A stretch of DNA of 64,000 nt. Origin: Sediminibacterium sp. (GTDB taxonomy: Bacteria; Bacteroidota; Bacteroidia; Chitinophagales; Chitinophagaceae). This document shows, in pieces, positions 63,948 through 64,000 of the stretch. Both the position numbers and the translations under genes were made by a program. Each line of letters opens with the position of its first letter. Positions within the stretch are counted from its first letter, which is position 1. Below the pieces are notes generated by a model, which was given only the letters and a program-made list of their open reading frames with translations, was not told the DNA's origin and made no database searches. The DNA is taken from positions 62,001 to 126,000 of the forward strand of contig JAEUVE010000015.1 in NCBI GenBank assembly GCA_016786865.1, in the 5' to 3' direction.

Positions 63948-64000
63948 CTATCTTTTTTCGTTGGCTTTAAGTACCCGTAAAAAATTTCCTCCCATGATTT
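63948..64000 (-). CDS. M19 (renal/membrane) dipeptidase, C-terminal fragment
   Basis: The last 16 codons of a minus-strand gene that enters from the right edge and stops at 63948 (TAG). The tail reads IMGGNFLRVLKANEKR, and GGNFLRV at the extreme C-terminus is characteristic of M19 zinc dipeptidases. It ends 33 bases before ggt, and the two would act in sequence on glutathione: gamma-glutamyl removal, then Cys-Gly cleavage. Based on very little sequence. Confidence 0.6.
   Translation of the reverse strand, partial: IMGGNFLRVLKANEKR

Noticed and set aside
1..64000. Mobile elements, phage genes or defence systems
   Set aside because: No transposase, integrase, terminal inverted repeats, CRISPR spacing pattern or restriction/toxin motifs were found; base composition looks even across the window.

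Overview
The window looks like an ordinary chromosomal stretch of a Bacteroidota bacterium, most likely of the Chitinophagaceae or a close relative. The evidence is a set of TAnnTTTG -7 promoter boxes instead of E. coli-type -10 boxes, start codons with almost no Shine-Dalgarno sequence, 7TMR-DISM sensor kinases, a REC-AraC response regulator, GH3-family and DUF4136 proteins, and many Gram-negative envelope genes (LpxD, LpxR, KdsB, OmpA, beta-barrels). No insertion sequence, prophage, CRISPR array, tRNA or rRNA was found. I could not run a database search, so the genus is not resolved. Coding density is very high: the only gap above 300 bases is 499-946.

Left part (1-32 kb): the start of an lpxD-like gene; lysS behind a structured leader; a gmk/SDR/M20-peptidase run; a four-PAS histidine kinase; a PlsC-like acyltransferase with an acyl-CoA synthetase; an OmpA lipoprotein; a 7TMR-DISM hybrid kinase; uvrD; a secreted GH5 hydrolase; an Nfu iron-sulfur scaffold; an overlapping trio of GT39-like membrane protein, pnuC and a nicotinamide riboside kinase; a GH3-like/LysE/mtgA run; a DUF6089-like barrel; a PAS kinase with a REC-AraC regulator; a GT2 glycosyltransferase; and inositol monophosphatase, thiL and an S41 peptidase.

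Middle (32-47 kb): a five-gene minus-strand run recX-lpxR-nitrilase-nagA-small periplasmic protein ending at a strong terminator; an orphan REC protein; dnaN; a sterol-desaturase-like enzyme; kdsB convergent with and overlapping a kdnB-like dehydrogenase (8-amino-Kdo chemistry); a secreted GH32; uvrB; a DUF4136 lipoprotein; a lipoprotein cyclophilin; and a phytase-like lipoprotein.

Right part (44.9-60.6 kb): thirteen minus-strand genes with no gap above 60 bases. Its core is a tandem array of three pairs, each an Ig-domain acetylxylan-esterase-like hydrolase followed by an outer-membrane beta-barrel, with an OafA-type acyltransferase inserted. Two of the hydrolases keep Ser-Asp-His; the first gene in transcription order has lost all three residues and one Ig domain. 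A PlsC-like acyltransferase, a secreted amidase and a 7TMR-DISM/NarL two-component pair follow. I regard this array as the most promising undescribed system here, perhaps for acylation and deacylation of a surface polymer; that function is inference. The window ends with recA, preceded by a multi-copy ACTAA/TTAGT palindrome array, then a gamma-glutamyltransferase and the tail of an M19-type dipeptidase.
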